From: an uncultured Alistipes sp.
GTDB taxonomy: Bacteria; Bacteroidota; Bacteroidia; Bacteroidales; Rikenellaceae
DNA: 33,457 nucleotides
Direction of reading: 5' to 3'
Assembly: GCA_934754975.1 (NCBI GenBank)
Contig: CAKVKI010000002.1
Coordinates: 1 to 33,457 of the forward strand
Shown: piece after piece, positions 1-7,837 of the stretch
Numbering within the stretch: position 1 is the stretch's first letter
Layout: every line of letters begins with the position of its first letter
Program-made: the position numbers and the translations under genes
The notes under the pieces: generated by a model
Told to the model about the DNA's origin: nothing
What the model saw: only the letters and a program-made list of their open reading frames with translations
Database searches by the model: none

Positions 1-640
1 GCCATTGGGGATTCATGACCCGGCCCGCGGCCCGGCCCCTGGCGTTGTAGACCACGTTCCCCTCGCTCTCCCGCAGCGGAAACATGTATTTCGGGTCGTC
101 CCCGACGCAAAGGTTCCTGATAGCGAACGACGGAACGTCGATGATGTAGTCGCTCTTGCCGAAAAGCAGCACCGGGTAATACCTGTCGGGAAGCCCGACG
201 TTTCCGGCCCGGAAAGTCCGGTCGTGGATGGTCAGAGAGACCGAATCCCCCGTCAGGTCGAAGTCGATCTTCATCCGGAACCAATAGGCGTCGGGAAGTT
301 CCGACCGCTCGATTTCGGCCGTAATCAGGCTGCTCCGCCCCTCTTCGTTGAGCCGGAAAAGCAGGTTGCCGCCCTGCCCGTCGTAAAACAGGTTGTAGAT
401 TTTGTGGCTTTTTTCGTTCTTGATGCGGATGATATATCCGATTTCCGTCTCGGGATAGAGCGCCATGTCGAAAGCGACGCCGAAACGCCCCGTGAAAACC
501 GGCGGATCGCTGTCGAAAACGTCGTACGACGTCCGCTCCGCAATCGGATACTCGCTGCCGCAGAACTTCAGTCCCTGGGGAAAAGCCGTCCCGGCAGCCA
601 AAAGGCCGAGGATGGAAAATATGAAGAGGCACAATCTCAT
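1..640 (-). CDS. Secreted ConA/laminin-G-like domain protein, N-terminal part; possible Kelch-type membrane sensor-regulator (truncated by window)
   Basis: An uninterrupted minus-strand frame runs from the ATG at 640-638 off the left edge, giving about 213 residues. The first ~20 residues (MRLCLFIFSILGLLAAG...) form a signal peptide ending near TAFPQG. The rest is a beta-rich domain: KFCGSEYPIAERTSYDVF, then FGVAFDMALYPETEIGYIIRIKN, NLFYDGQGGNLLFRLNEEG and VLLFGKSDYIIDVPSFAIR, a pattern of concanavalin A/laminin-G-like sandwiches. I recall Bacteroidota proteins with this N-terminus that continue into Kelch repeats, a membrane segment and a cytoplasmic DNA-binding region with a BTAD-like domain. 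That continuation lies outside the window and is inference. It is divergent from the mannan locus at 1223, which fits a regulator of that locus. An overlapping plus-strand frame (5-787) lacks any recognisable domain and is a shadow. The protein call is firm; the function is weak. Confidence 0.72.
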   Translation of the reverse strand, partial: MRLCLFIFSILGLLAAGTAFPQGLKFCGSEYPIAERTSYDVFDSDPPVFTGRFGVAFDMALYPETEIGYIIRIKNEKSHKIYNLFYDGQGGNLLFRLNEEGRSSLITAEIERSELPDAYWFRMKIDFDLTGDSVSLTIHDRTFRAGNVGLPDRYYPVLLFGKSDYIIDVPSFAIRNLCVGDDPKYMFPLRESEGNVVYNARGRAAGRVMNPQW

Positions 641-828
641 AGTGACGCAAATTCCGAACTCCGCGAACGGCGTTTCTCCCCTCTGCAGCGACGCCTTTCC
701 GAAGGCCCCGCGACGCAAAACAGGGCTGCAGCATCGGGCGGAATACTCCGGAACCCACCGGCCGCAGTTCCCGTCCGCCGGAAATAAAACGGGAGCGAAA
801 AACCGTCCCGTCCGTTTTGTTCTTTATG

Positions 829-859
829 CAAAGATAACAATTTATCGGAATAATAAAAA
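829..859 (-). promoter_or_regulatory. Bacteroidota-type promoter for the leftward gene
   Basis: On the minus strand TATCTTTG (836-829) matches the Bacteroidota -7 consensus TAnnTTTG exactly. A T-rich block (TTTTT, 859-855) lies 18 bases upstream, close to the usual -33 position. Transcription would start near 822, giving a leader of about 180 bases before the ATG at 640. That leader contains a small GCCTT/AAGGC hairpin. Confidence 0.5.
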
Positions 860-1037
860 TATTCCGCTCCGGAGCCTTTCCCGCGTACGGCGAAAGACCG
901 GATCTGCCGGAAACGTCGGCCTGTTTTCCCCGGAAGCGCTCGTGCGAAAATTCCGCCGCATCCCCCGGCAAAAAATTATTCCGCGCCACAAAACGCAAAC
1001 AAGAAGCTGCAGATCAGTTAATTATCACAAAACCCCG

Positions 1038-1107
1038 AATGGGTTAAAAAACGGCGATTAATGATTTTTTTGCGCGATTAACCCGATTTTAACCCATTCA
1101 TTAACCG
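1038..1107 (+). promoter_or_regulatory. TTAACCC repeat array, candidate operator of the mannan operon
   Basis: TTAACCC occurs at 1078-1084 and 1089-1095, and TTAACC at 1101-1106, giving spacings of 11 and 12 bases, about one helical turn. An inverted copy, AATGGGTTAAAA at 1038-1049, is the exact reverse complement of TTTTAACCCATT at 1087-1098. The last repeat ends about 10 bases before the candidate -7 element at 1117-1124. Helically phased direct repeats abutting a -10-type element are typical of activator sites; SARP/BTAD-type activators use this geometry. The repeats are seen directly; the operator role is inference. Confidence 0.42.
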
Positions 1108-1140
1108 ACCCCGTTCGATTTTTGATAAAAATACAAAACA

Positions 1141-1170
1141 AAAGACCGGCGCGTCGGATTTCCGGTCTTT
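1141..1170 (+). repeat. Perfect 9-bp stem-loop in the leader of the mannan operon
   Basis: AAAGACCGG (1141-1149) and CCGGTCTTT (1162-1170) pair perfectly around a 12-base loop. It lies 52 bases before the ATG at 1223, so it is probably within the 5' leader. No T-run follows directly, so it is not a clear terminator. It could be a leader-stabilising or attenuator structure, or a protein site. Confidence 0.4.
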
Positions 1171-1222
1171 CAAACGTCAATATTTTTAAAATTTTCACTA
1201 ACCCACTAAATCAACTCTAACC

Positions 1223-3070
1223 ATGAAGCTAAACAAACTCTTGCGAGTCTTTGCGCTTACCGTCATGCTGGGAGGTCTCGCGGCTGCGGGCGGCTCCTGC
1301 AGCGACGACAAGACCGAAGGCGGAGGGTCGGGCCGAACGGGTACGGTAACGGGCGTCGTCCTCGACGATATGGACGAACCGATTCCGGACGTCGCCGTGA
1401 CGGTCTCCGACGTGAACGTGACGACGATTACGGGCGTCAGCGGAACCGCGACGACCGCGGCCGACGGAACCTTTGCCGTGGCCGGCATTCCCGTGGGGAC
1501 GCACATCGTCTCTTTCTCGAAAAAAGATTACCAGACCGCCGGCGTAACGATCACGGCGGGTTCCTTCAGCGCCGACGACACCGCCCAGGTGAGCGCCAAG
1601 CTGGGCTACGCCGCGGCCAAGATCACCGGTACGGTCACCGACGCCAAGACCGGCGGCGGTCCGCTGGCCGGAGTGAACGTCAGCCTGGGCGGCACGTTGC
1701 AGACCACCACCGACAACCAGGGTAAATACCTGTTCGAAAACCTCTCGATCGACTCCTACACCCTGACCTTCTCGCTGGCCAACTACACGCCGGTCACCAA
1801 GAAGATCGACATCGCCGCCTTCGTCGACGGCACGGCCACTGTCGACATGCAGATGGGCGGCCGGGAACTCCTGCGCGGCCTGACCGCTTTCGACCTCAGG
1901 GATGCCGGCAAATGGTATTACAACGAATACCGGGGCGGCAAAGGCAACGGCGGCGGCAAAGTGGACTGGTCGGTGGTATATATGTCCACGCTCGACTTCC
2001 GCGGCGCCTGGGAAAACCAGAACGAAGGCGTGACGCTGCAGATCCGCAATTCGGGCGACGACCAGCAAAACCCCGCTGACCTCAAGATGTTCGACTCCTA
2101 TGTATTCGGCAGCAAACTGATCACCGAAGACAACAAGATTATGACCGTATACCTGCGCACGCACAACGCCACGAGCGACGCGCCCGCGTATTACGGCGTA
2201 CAGGTCATCGACCTCTCGGCGGCCGAACCCGAAGCCGTGACCGTCGGCGGCGTGAGGACCTACGCTTCGGAAAGCTATTCGGACATCGACTTCGACCTGA
2301 GCGACTATGTCGGCAAGGAGGTCGTCATCGCGCTCGGAATCTTCCGCCAGCAGAGCGGCAACTACTGGAAACAGCTCCCCATCCGCCATATCTCGTTCGC
2401 AGCCCAAAAGGCAGAGGGCGACAATTACCTTCCCGGACAGGAAGTTCCGGGACTCGAAGGCTGGCACCTGACCTCGGAAACGGTCCGCACGACCATGCCG
2501 CACAAACTGAAGTCGTTCACGGGCATCACCCCCTCGGGCGTAGACGTAAGCAAGGACAACAACAAGGGCTATTACGGATGGCGCGGTACGGGGCACATCG
2601 CCTCCGAGTGGGCGTTCATGTACGTCAATAAGGACGTCGAGCCGACGCCGAGCGAGGGTTACCTGATCAAGACCCGCAGCGACGCGCCCGTAAACACCAC
2701 CCTGCCCGAATCCTACTTCTATGCCAAATTCGCCATTGCGGAGGGTAACAACCGCCTGACGTTCCGCACGCGCAACTTCAGCAGTTCGAACTACACCTAT
2801 TTCAAACTGACGGCGATCAAAGAGGACGGCACAATCACGCACCTCGCGCCCGTCTCGACCACCGCGGACAAGGCGGAAGCCGCGCCCGACGGATGCTGGA
2901 AGTTCATCCACGAAAAGGGCGGAGCCGGCTCTCCCAAAGATTACGCGGCGTTCGAATACGACCTCTCGCAGTTCAACGGCGAGAACGTCCTCCTGACCAT
3001 CGGCGTATTCAAGGGCGCCGACAACCGGGACGAAAACAAACTCGTATTCTACAGCGTGGACATGCATTAA
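1223..3070 (+). CDS. Surface lipoprotein with two CnaB-like domains and a duplicated beta-rich domain; probable surface glycan-binding protein
   Basis: 615 residues. A lipoprotein signal ends at Cys26 (AAAGGSC) and is followed by SDDK, the acidic signature associated with surface export in Bacteroidota. Two carboxypeptidase-regulatory/CnaB-like domains follow (about 40-128 and 132-212; GTVTGVVLDDMDEPIPDVAV and ITGTVTDAKTGGGPLAGVNV). The remainder is a tandem duplication (about 213-395 and 398-615). Both copies carry an FDSYVF or SYFYAKF strand and end in a matching pair of strands, VGKEVVIALGIF (364-374) and NGENVLLTIGVF (585-596). No catalytic motif is visible. It is first in an operon with GH76, SusC and SusD, which suggests capture of mannan at the surface on a CnaB stalk. 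Function is inferred from context and architecture. Start: this ATG opens the signal peptide directly. Confidence 0.8.
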   Translation: MKLNKLLRVFALTVMLGGLAAAGGSCSDDKTEGGGSGRTGTVTGVVLDDMDEPIPDVAVTVSDVNVTTITGVSGTATTAADGTFAVAGIPVGTHIVSFSKKDYQTAGVTITAGSFSADDTAQVSAKLGYAAAKITGTVTDAKTGGGPLAGVNVSLGGTLQTTTDNQGKYLFENLSIDSYTLTFSLANYTPVTKKIDIAAFVDGTATVDMQMGGRELLRGLTAFDLRDAGKWYYNEYRGGKGNGGGKVDWSVVYMSTLDFRGAWENQNEGVTLQIRNSGDDQQNPADLKMFDSYVFGSKLITEDNKIMTVYLRTHNATSDAPAYYGVQVIDLSAAEPEAVTVGGVRTYASESYSDIDFDLSDYVGKEVVIALGIFRQQSGNYWKQLPIRHISFAAQKAEGDNYLPGQEVPGLEGWHLTSETVRTTMPHKLKSFTGITPSGVDVSKDNNKGYYGWRGTGHIASEWAFMYVNKDVEPTPSEGYLIKTRSDAPVNTTLPESYFYAKFAIAEGNNRLTFRTRNFSSSNYTYFKLTAIKEDGTITHLAPVSTTADKAEAAPDGCWKFIHEKGGAGSPKDYAAFEYDLSQFNGENVLLTIGVFKGADNRDENKLVFYSVDMH

Positions 3071-3091
3071 TAACCCGCGCCCGACCTCCGC

Positions 3092-3134
3092 TCACTCCCC
3101 GGCACCGGCCGGAAACGGCCCTGCCGGGGAATGA
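3092..3134 (+). repeat. Strong intercistronic stem-loop with GAAA tetraloop
   Basis: TCACTCCCCGGCA (3092-3104) pairs with TGCCGGGGAATGA (3122-3134) with one mismatch. Inside, GGCCG (3107-3111) and CGGCC (3116-3120) close a GAAA tetraloop. It sits in the 96-base gap between the binding-protein and GH76 genes and has no T-run. It is more likely a processing or stability element, or partial attenuator, than a full terminator. Confidence 0.5.
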
Positions 3135-3166
3135 GCCGGAAAGAAGGGCGAAAAAAGAAATAAAAG

Positions 3167-4639
3167 ATGAAAAACATAATTACAGCCGTCTTCTGCTCGC
3201 TGCTGCTGGCCGGGGCCTGCAGCAACACCAACGACGTGGAGTACGGCGGGAAAAGACCCGGAATCTACACCCAGGACCTCGCCGAGCAGAACCTGCTCCG
3301 GGCGATGGAGATCGTCGACAACGCCGTGGCCAACTATTTCTCGGGCGACGAGATGATTCTGGCCGACAAGTACAATCCCTACACCGGCAACCGGTCGGCG
3401 GACAAAGGCAGCATCTGGAAATACACCAGTTCCATCGAGGCGGTAAACGCCGTCATGGAGGGGCTTAAGCTCCGCAAGGAGAACGGCAGCCCGGAGCTTT
3501 ACGACCGGCACTTCGACCGCTATGCGGGCGTACTGGCCAAACTGTACGACAACGCCGACTACTACCTGGGCACCTACACGCTCGTCTCCTACACCCAGAC
3601 CAGGGAGTGGACCGTGTACGGCGTGGACCGCAGCGAGAAGGGCAAGGGCATGGCCGAAGTGCAGGGCATCAAGAACGTGTACGACGACCAGCAGTGGCTC
3701 ATCCGCGAACTGATCGGAGCCTACCGCCTGACCGGCGAGGCGGAATACCTCAAGCAGGCCGAATACCTGACCGAGTATGTCCTCGACGGCTGGGACTGCA
3801 CGCTCGACGCCGACGGCAACGAACACGGCGGCATCACCTGGGGCCCCGGCTACTCGACCAAACATTCGTGCAGCAACGGCCCGCTGGTAAGTCCGCTGGT
3901 ATGGCTGCATGAGCTTTACAAGGGCAAATCCGACCAGATCACCTACGGCTACATCAAACCCGACAGGAGCCGCAGCGCCAAGACCGTGAAGAAGAGCGAC
4001 TACTACCTGGACTTCGCCAGAAAGGTCTACGACTGGCAGAAGACCCACCTGATGCGCGGCGACGGCGTTTACGCCGACATGATGCACAACCCCGGCACCA
4101 ACCTGAACCCCGGCGACATCGACCTGGGCGAAGGCGTACAGCTCGAAATCGTCAACGGAGTCTACTACCGCAAGCATGCCAGCATGGCCGGCAGCACGGG
4201 CGACGCCATCTCCTACAACAGCGGCACGATGCTCTCGGGCGCTGCCGACCTCTACCGCGTGACGGGCGACAACGCCTACATGCAGGACCTCGCCAAACTG
4301 ACCGCCGACACGTTCCGTTATTTCGCCAAACTCGGAGCCACGCTGCCGGGCTACTACACCTATGAGATCAGCGGCTTCAACGACTGGTTCAACAACGTGC
4401 TGATGCGCGGGTACGTAGACGCCGAAGGCGTCGGAGCCGACGCGGCAGCCTGCATCGACTCGTTCCAGAAGAACCTCGACTACGCTTACGAAAACCACGT
4501 CTACGGCGGCATGCTTCCCACCAACCTGCTGGTCGGCTGGAACCGCGACCGCGGCAAGAACGACACCGAAGCGCTGTTTACCTTCGCCTTCGCCGCCGAA
4601 TACGCCGTATTGGCCAAATACGAAATGGAAAAGAACTAA
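3167..4639 (+). CDS. GH76 family endo-alpha-1,6-mannanase lipoprotein
   Basis: 490 residues. The lipoprotein signal ends at Cys18 (LLLAGAC) and is followed by SNTND. The rest is one (alpha/alpha)6-barrel domain of the usual GH76 length. The family's paired catalytic aspartates are D173-D174 in KNVYDDQQWLIREL. Other family features are HGGITWGPG, the SNGPLVSPLVWLHELY stretch and the late NSGTMLSGAADLYRVTGD helix. GH76 enzymes cleave alpha-1,6-mannan backbones, as in fungal cell-wall mannan, by a retaining mechanism. The acidic residue after the lipidated Cys suggests the outer surface, where it would cut mannan for import by the SusC/SusD pair 18 bases downstream. The GH76-before-SusC order is less common than SusC first. 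Family confidence is high; exact linkage is inferred. Confidence 0.92.
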   Translation: MKNIITAVFCSLLLAGACSNTNDVEYGGKRPGIYTQDLAEQNLLRAMEIVDNAVANYFSGDEMILADKYNPYTGNRSADKGSIWKYTSSIEAVNAVMEGLKLRKENGSPELYDRHFDRYAGVLAKLYDNADYYLGTYTLVSYTQTREWTVYGVDRSEKGKGMAEVQGIKNVYDDQQWLIRELIGAYRLTGEAEYLKQAEYLTEYVLDGWDCTLDADGNEHGGITWGPGYSTKHSCSNGPLVSPLVWLHELYKGKSDQITYGYIKPDRSRSAKTVKKSDYYLDFARKVYDWQKTHLMRGDGVYADMMHNPGTNLNPGDIDLGEGVQLEIVNGVYYRKHASMAGSTGDAISYNSGTMLSGAADLYRVTGDNAYMQDLAKLTADTFRYFAKLGATLPGYYTYEISGFNDWFNNVLMRGYVDAEGVGADAAACIDSFQKNLDYAYENHVYGGMLPTNLLVGWNRDRGKNDTEALFTFAFAAEYAVLAKYEMEKN

Positions 4640-4657
4640 CCTTAAGACTTTAGTGTT

Positions 4658-7600
4658 ATGAAGAAACATAATACCGGCATCCGCAAACTGGGCCTCCTGA
4701 CGATGCTCCTGCTGGCGCCTTTCTGGCTCTGGGCACAAAAACCGGTCTCGGTATCGGGTACGGTGACCGACGGCAACAGCGAACCGATCGTCGGAGCCAC
4801 CGTCGTCGTCAAAAACACCAATATCGGCACCACGACCGGCCTTAACGGCGAATATGCCATCGAGGCCCCGGCCGACGGAACCCTCCTGATCTCGTTCGTG
4901 GGACTCACGCCCCAGGAGGAGAAGGTAAACGGACGCACGCGCATCGACGTGTCGCTGGCCGAAGACAAAACCCTGATCGACGACATCGTGGTGGTCGGAT
5001 ACGGCACGCAGAAGCGCGGCTCGATCACCGGCGCCGTATCGGGCATCAAGGGTTCGGAGATGATCCAGACCAAGAACGAGAACCCGCAGAACATGCTTAC
5101 GGGCCGCGTCCCGGGCCTGCGCATCTGGCAGAAAAGTTCCGAACCGGGCACCTACAACAGCAGTCTCGACATCCGCGGCATGGGCGCGCCGATGGTCATC
5201 ATCGACGGAGTTCCCCGCACCACGGAGGATTTCCAGCGGCTGAATGCCAACGACATCGAGGACATCTCGATCCTCAAGGACGCTTCGGCGGCCATCTACG
5301 GCGTGCGTGCAGGCAACGGCGTGGTGCTGGTCACCACCAAAAAGGGCAAGGAGGGCCGCGCGAAGGTCTCCTACAGCGGTTCGTTCACCTTCCAGGTGCC
5401 GTCGAAGATGCCCAAGCTGGCCGACCCCTTCCAGACCATGACCATCTACAACGAAAAGTCGATGAACAACGTCAACGGCGGCAGCATCGTCTACAAGGAG
5501 GAGGATTTCGAAGCCTTCCGCAACGGCACGCGCCGCACGACGGACTGGAACAGCCTGATGTTCTCGGACTTCTCGCCCCAGACCCAGCACGACGTCAGCA
5601 TTTCGGGCGGCACCGAGAAGGCCCAGTACTACGTCAGCATGGGCTATTTCTACCAGGAAGGCTTCTTCCGCTCGGGCGACCTGAATTACAACAAATTCAA
5701 CCTGCGTTCGAACATCAGCGCGCAGATCGCCAAGGGCCTGACTTTCGACCTCAACCTCAACGGCATCGCCGACGAACGCCACACCCCCTACACCAGTTCG
5801 GTGGACATCATCCGCAACTACTGGCGCCAGGGCGTACTCTCCCCGGCCTATGCCGACCCCGAAAACACGATGCTCAATTACGAAGGCCTCGACCTCGAAG
5901 AGAACGCCGTGGCGGAGATGACCTCCGACATTTCGGGCCACCGCAAATACCAGCAGAAGTATTTCCAGTCGTCGGCCACGCTCAACTACGACTTCGGCAC
6001 GCTGACTCCCGCGCTGCAGGGACTCTCCGTCAAAGGCATGTTCAGCTACGACTACCGCATGGACGACAACGAAATCTACCGCAAGGAGTATTATCAGTAC
6101 GCATACAATAAAGTAACCGACACCTACGACCAGAAACTCTACAACACCAGTTCTCCCAGCCAGCTGCGGCGACTGCACTACAACAAGCAGCAGCTGCTGG
6201 GACAGTTCGTCCTCAACTACGACCGCACGTTCCTCGGCGTCCACAAAGTCGGCGCGCTGGTAGGCTGGGAGGTCCAGAAACGCAAGGGCGACAACTTCTA
6301 CGCCCAGCGCGACCTGGCTTTCGGCTCCCCGTACCTGATGGCCGGCGTGGACGACAACCAGATCAGCGGCATGTATACCGGCGACAACGACATGTACGAA
6401 CTGGCGAACGAAGCCCTGATCGGCCGTATCAACTACTCGTACGACAACCGCTACCTCCTGGAAGCGCAGTTCCGTTACGACGGTTCGTCGCGTCTGTCCA
6501 AAGGCCACCAGTGGGGCTTCTTCCCCTCGGTATCGGTGGGCTGGCGTCTCTCCGAAGAGCCTTTCTTCAAATCCAGCTCCGCCCTGTCGTTCATCAACCA
6601 GCTGAAAATCCGCGCCAGCTACGGCGAGCTGGGCGACGACAGCGCGACGGAATACGCATGGGCTTCGGGCTACACCTATCCCGCGACGGGCGACAACGCC
6701 GACAAGGGCTATTACGCCCAGTATGCGCCGGGCTTCATCTTCGGCAACCAATTCATATACGCCGCCAACCCGATGGCGATTCCCAATGAAGGCATCACCT
6801 GGTACACTTCGCGCACGCTGGACGTCGGCATCGACTTCGAAGCGTGGAACGGACTGTTCGGCTTCTCGTTCGACTACTTCGACCGCCGCCGCTCGGGGCT
6901 CTTCATCCGCCGCGGCGACCTGCCCACGGTCATCGGCGCCACGGCTCCGCTGGAGAACGCCAACAGCGACCGCCAGATGGGTATGGAGCTGGAACTCACC
7001 CACCGCAACAAGGTCGGCGACTTCACCTACAATATCAAGGGCATCGCCACGATCACGCGCCGCAAGCACATGAAGGCCGTCGAAAAAGGCCCGTACGGCA
7101 ACTCCTACGACCGCTGGCGCAACGACAACCTGACCAACCGCTACCAGGGCGTGCAGTTCGGCTACGAATCGGCCGGCCGCTACCAGAACTGGACGGACAT
7201 CTGGTCCTACCCGATCTACAAGGACCGCGACATCCTCCCGGGCGACTACAAATACCTCGACTGGAACGGCGACGGCGAGATCAACGGACTCGACGAACAC
7301 CCGTTCGCCTTCGACCAGACCCCGTGGCTGAACTTCAGCCTGAGCTTCGACTGCTCGTACCGGAATTTCGACCTGAGCCTGCTCTTCCAGGGTTCGGCGC
7401 TCGGCTCGATGGAGTACAAGGAGCCGCTCTACTCGATCTGGGGCAGCAACGGCGGCGGTACGCTCGAACAGTACACCGACCGCTGGCACCCCACGGACCC
7501 CTCGGCGGACCCCTACGATCCGGCGACGGAATGGGTGAGCGGCTATTACGGCTACACGGGACACTACCCGAAAGGCAATTCGGAATTCAACCGCGTAAGC

Positions 7601-7816
7601 ACCTCCTACCTGCGTCTGAAGAGCCTGGAGATCGGCTACACGCTGCCCAAGTTCAAGGGCGTCTCCTCGATGAGCCTGCGCGTATACGCCAACGCATACA
7701 ACCTCTTCACGATCACGGGCGTGAAGTTCGTCGATCCCGAACACCCCGACGACGATCTGGGCCGCATGTACCCGCTCAACAAAACCTACACGCTGGGCCT
7801 GTCGCTCTCGTTCTAG
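4658..7816 (+). CDS. SusC/RagA family TonB-linked outer-membrane transporter (locus 1)
   Basis: 1052 residues. A signal peptide ends near WLWAQ (about residue 27), followed at once by a CarboxypepD_reg-like domain (SVSGTVTDGNSEPIVGATV, 31-100). A TonB-box/plug start follows (DDIVVVGYGTQKR, 108-120), then the plug (NMLTGRVPGL, SILKDASAAIYGVRAGNGVVLVTTKKG) and a 22-strand-type barrel ending in a terminal Phe (LGLSLSF). There is no STN domain, so direct signalling to an anti-sigma factor is unlikely. A DWNGDGEINGLDE loop near the C-terminus is the Asp-rich, EF-hand-like loop common in this family. It starts 18 bases after GH76 and is 21 bases from the SusD gene, so it is in the same transcript. 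The probable cargo is manno-oligosaccharide released by the GH76 enzyme; cargo is inferred from neighbours. Confidence 0.95.
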   Translation: MKKHNTGIRKLGLLTMLLLAPFWLWAQKPVSVSGTVTDGNSEPIVGATVVVKNTNIGTTTGLNGEYAIEAPADGTLLISFVGLTPQEEKVNGRTRIDVSLAEDKTLIDDIVVVGYGTQKRGSITGAVSGIKGSEMIQTKNENPQNMLTGRVPGLRIWQKSSEPGTYNSSLDIRGMGAPMVIIDGVPRTTEDFQRLNANDIEDISILKDASAAIYGVRAGNGVVLVTTKKGKEGRAKVSYSGSFTFQVPSKMPKLADPFQTMTIYNEKSMNNVNGGSIVYKEEDFEAFRNGTRRTTDWNSLMFSDFSPQTQHDVSISGGTEKAQYYVSMGYFYQEGFFRSGDLNYNKFNLRSNISAQIAKGLTFDLNLNGIADERHTPYTSSVDIIRNYWRQGVLSPAYADPENTMLNYEGLDLEENAVAEMTSDISGHRKYQQKYFQSSATLNYDFGTLTPALQGLSVKGMFSYDYRMDDNEIYRKEYYQYAYNKVTDTYDQKLYNTSSPSQLRRLHYNKQQLLGQFVLNYDRTFLGVHKVGALVGWEVQKRKGDNFYAQRDLAFGSPYLMAGVDDNQISGMYTGDNDMYELANEALIGRINYSYDNRYLLEAQFRYDGSSRLSKGHQWGFFPSVSVGWRLSEEPFFKSSSALSFINQLKIRASYGELGDDSATEYAWASGYTYPATGDNADKGYYAQYAPGFIFGNQFIYAANPMAIPNEGITWYTSRTLDVGIDFEAWNGLFGFSFDYFDRRRSGLFIRRGDLPTVIGATAPLENANSDRQMGMELELTHRNKVGDFTYNIKGIATITRRKHMKAVEKGPYGNSYDRWRNDNLTNRYQGVQFGYESAGRYQNWTDIWSYPIYKDRDILPGDYKYLDWNGDGEINGLDEHPFAFDQTPWLNFSLSFDCSYRNFDLSLLFQGSALGSMEYKEPLYSIWGSNGGGTLEQYTDRWHPTDPSADPYDPATEWVSGYYGYTGHYPKGNSEFNRVSTSYLRLKSLEIGYTLPKFKGVSSMSLRVYANAYNLFTITGVKFVDPEHPDDDLGRMYPLNKTYTLGLSLSF

Positions 7817-7837
7817 CAAACTTCAAATCCGAAACGT

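Larger units (their letters stand above)
641..1222. other. Divergent intergenic region between the leftward sensor gene and the mannan operon
   Basis: This stretch of 582 bases holds no convincing gene. Frames crossing it on either strand lack domains and have the composition of out-of-frame G+C-rich DNA. It contains the leftward promoter (829-859), the TTAACCC repeat array (1038-1107), a candidate rightward -7 element GATTTTTG (1117-1124, seven of eight match to TAnnTTTG) and a leader hairpin (1141-1170). The right half is markedly A+T-rich, as expected of a Bacteroidota promoter region. Confidence 0.6.

Noticed and set aside
5..787. A 260-codon plus-strand frame at the left edge
   Set aside because: The minus strand encodes a coherent secreted beta-sandwich protein over the same bases; the plus frame has no domain.
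637..840. 67-codon minus-strand frame in the leader of the sensor gene
   Set aside because: Its ATG lies upstream of the predicted transcription start near 822, and the translation is Arg-rich with no recognisable feature.
465..1061. 198-codon plus-strand frame across the divergent intergenic region
   Set aside because: Basic, low-complexity translation that crosses promoter-like DNA and the start of the minus-strand gene; no domain or ribosome-binding site.
7261..7300. Asp-rich DWNGDGEINGLDE in SusC as a dockerin module
   Set aside because: It is the single EF-hand-like loop common in SusC barrels, not a paired dockerin repeat.
3092..7819. A 1575-codon open frame on the minus strand opposite GH76 and SusC
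   Set aside because: It mirrors genes with clear domains and signal peptides on the plus strand. Its translation is Val/Ala/Arg/Gly-rich low-complexity sequence with no recognisable motif, as expected for an antisense frame in G+C-rich DNA.
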